NCBI GenBank assembly: GCA_040374085.1 | Contig: JBEIVB010000001.1 | Location: forward strand, 1-64,000 | Reading direction: 5' to 3' | DNA from: JBEIVB01 sp040374085 | Lineage (GTDB): Bacteria > Bacteroidota > Bacteroidia > UBA4408 | Length of the DNA: 64,000 nucleotides | Shown: piece after piece, positions 63,373 through 64,000 of the stretch | How positions within the stretch are numbered: position 1 is the first letter of the stretch | How the letters are laid out: every line of letters begins with the position of its first letter | Position numbers and translations under genes: made by a program | Notes under the pieces: generated by a model | Seen by the model: only the letters and a program-made list of their open reading frames with translations | Databases searched by the model: none | What the model was told of the DNA's origin: nothing

Positions 63373-64000
63373 TTAGACAACGATTTTGTTTAAGGCTTGA
63401 GACAAGTCATCAATAAGGTCTTCGGGATCTTCAACGCCAACCGAGAGACGCAAAAGAGAGTCCACAACACCAGCACGCTCACGCTCTGCCTTAGGAATAG
63501 AGGCATGGGTCATGGAGGCCGGATGTCCGATTAAACTTTCAACCCCACCCAGAGATTCTGCCAAGGAAAAAACGGTGCAAGATGAGGCCAAATGAAATGC
63601 ATCTTCGAGTTTGTTGCCTTTCAGTGAAAATGAGATCATGCCTCCAAATCCGCGCATCTGTTTTTTGGCAATTTCATGGTTTGGATGGTCTTCAAAACCA
63701 GGCCAGTACACACGATCTACTTTAGAATGCTGCCGAAGAAAATGAGCAACAGCAGCTCCGTTGCTGCAATGACGCTCCATGCGCAGATGAAGAGTTTTAA
63801 CGCCTCTTAGCACCAAGAAACTATCCATAGGCCCAGGCGTTGGTCCGCAGGAATTGGTTAGAAACGCCAATTGCTCATACCAAGCATCGTCGTTGAGGCA
63901 AAGGGCCCCCATCACCAAATCGGAATGTCCACCAAGGTATTTGGTTGCAGAATGCATCACCAAATCAGCACCCAAATCCAAAGGTGTCTGAAGGTAGGGC
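63373..64000 (-). CDS. Trans-sulfuration PLP enzyme, cystathionine gamma-synthase/lyase type (5' truncated)
   Basis: About 209 residues are visible; the start is beyond the window. The frame is open to the edge and reads PYLQTPLDLGADLVMHSATKYLGGHSD in pieces, with the PLP Lys in SATKYLGGHSD. Further conserved blocks are GPTPGPMDSFLVLRGVKTL, SLGGVESLIGHPASMTHA and the C-terminal LLRLSVGVEDPEDLIDDL. The family makes or breaks cystathionine in methionine/cysteine metabolism; gamma-synthase, gamma-lyase and methionine gamma-lyase cannot be told apart from this part. It is 51 bases upstream of the protease gene. Confidence 0.92.
   Translation of the reverse strand, partial: PYLQTPLDLGADLVMHSATKYLGGHSDLVMGALCLNDDAWYEQLAFLTNSCGPTPGPMDSFLVLRGVKTLHLRMERHCSNGAAVAHFLRQHSKVDRVYWPGFEDHPNHEIAKKQMRGFGGMISFSLKGNKLEDAFHLASSCTVFSLAESLGGVESLIGHPASMTHASIPKAERERAGVVDSLLRLSVGVEDPEDLIDDLSQALNKIVV

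Overview
The window comes from a member of the Bacteroidota, most likely Flavobacteriia-like. The grounds are type IX secretion (T9SS) C-terminal sorting domains on two proteins, PD40-OmpA proteins built like PorE, a TonB receptor paired with a DUF4249 lipoprotein, a WbqC protein next to lepB, a DksA-type protein between ileS and lspA, and promoters of the Bacteroidota form (TAnnTTTG, in two cases with TTTG exactly 19 bases upstream). There are almost no Shine-Dalgarno sequences. The family-level placement is an inference.

Layout. 1-10 kb: the 3' part of a giant repetitive T9SS adhesin, closed by a strong terminator. 10-15.5 kb (+): a PorE-like TPR/PD40/OmpA protein, rdgB, an RMDN-like TPR protein and asnB. 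15.6-24.2 kb (-): GH57 hydrolase, periplasmic GH13 amylase, pgi, lepB, wbqC-like gene and a coiled-coil exported protein, many with 4-base stop/start overlaps. 24.3-26.2 kb (+): an M23 endopeptidase and tRNA-His. 26.2-30.8 kb (-): DUF3109, FkbM methyltransferase, DUF4249 lipoprotein and TonB receptor. 31-32.2 kb (+): dinB. 32.2-39.4 kb (-): a six-gene run joining a TPR protein and a second PorE-like protein to four surface-glycan genes. 39.4-43 kb (+): DUF885 lipoprotein, MFS transporter, aroK. A cysteine desulfurase (-) overlaps the 3' end of aroK. 44.2-48.5 kb (+): TrmH-type methyltransferase, ettA, response regulator, Ycf48-like propeller. 48.5-52.9 kb: a secreted protein of unknown function, a glycosyltransferase, a second response regulator, an unknown exported protein and a small XRE regulator. 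52.8-53.3 kb: an AT-rich stretch without genes, then tRNA-Met. 53.3-64 kb: isoaspartyl peptidase (-), S24 repressor, RidA, ileS, a DksA-type protein with a histone-H1-like tail, lspA (+), then a pappalysin-type T9SS metalloprotease and a truncated PLP enzyme (-).

How the genes fit together. Much of the window concerns the envelope: two T9SS cargo proteins, two PorE-like peptidoglycan-binding proteins, both signal peptidases (lepB and lspA), glycan transferases and a peptidoglycan hydrolase. The rest is housekeeping: aminoacylation, ribosome protection by EttA, nucleotide-pool cleaning, glucan breakdown into glycolysis, and shikimate and sulfur metabolism. I see no insertion sequence, integrase, prophage module or CRISPR array. 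The most unusual items are the DksA-type protein with about 280 residues of Lys/Ala/Pro-rich tail, the class of promoters whose -7 box ends 4-5 bases before the start codon (apparent leaderless mRNAs), the hairpins that abut or contain start and stop codons around lspA, and the PorE-like/glycan operon.
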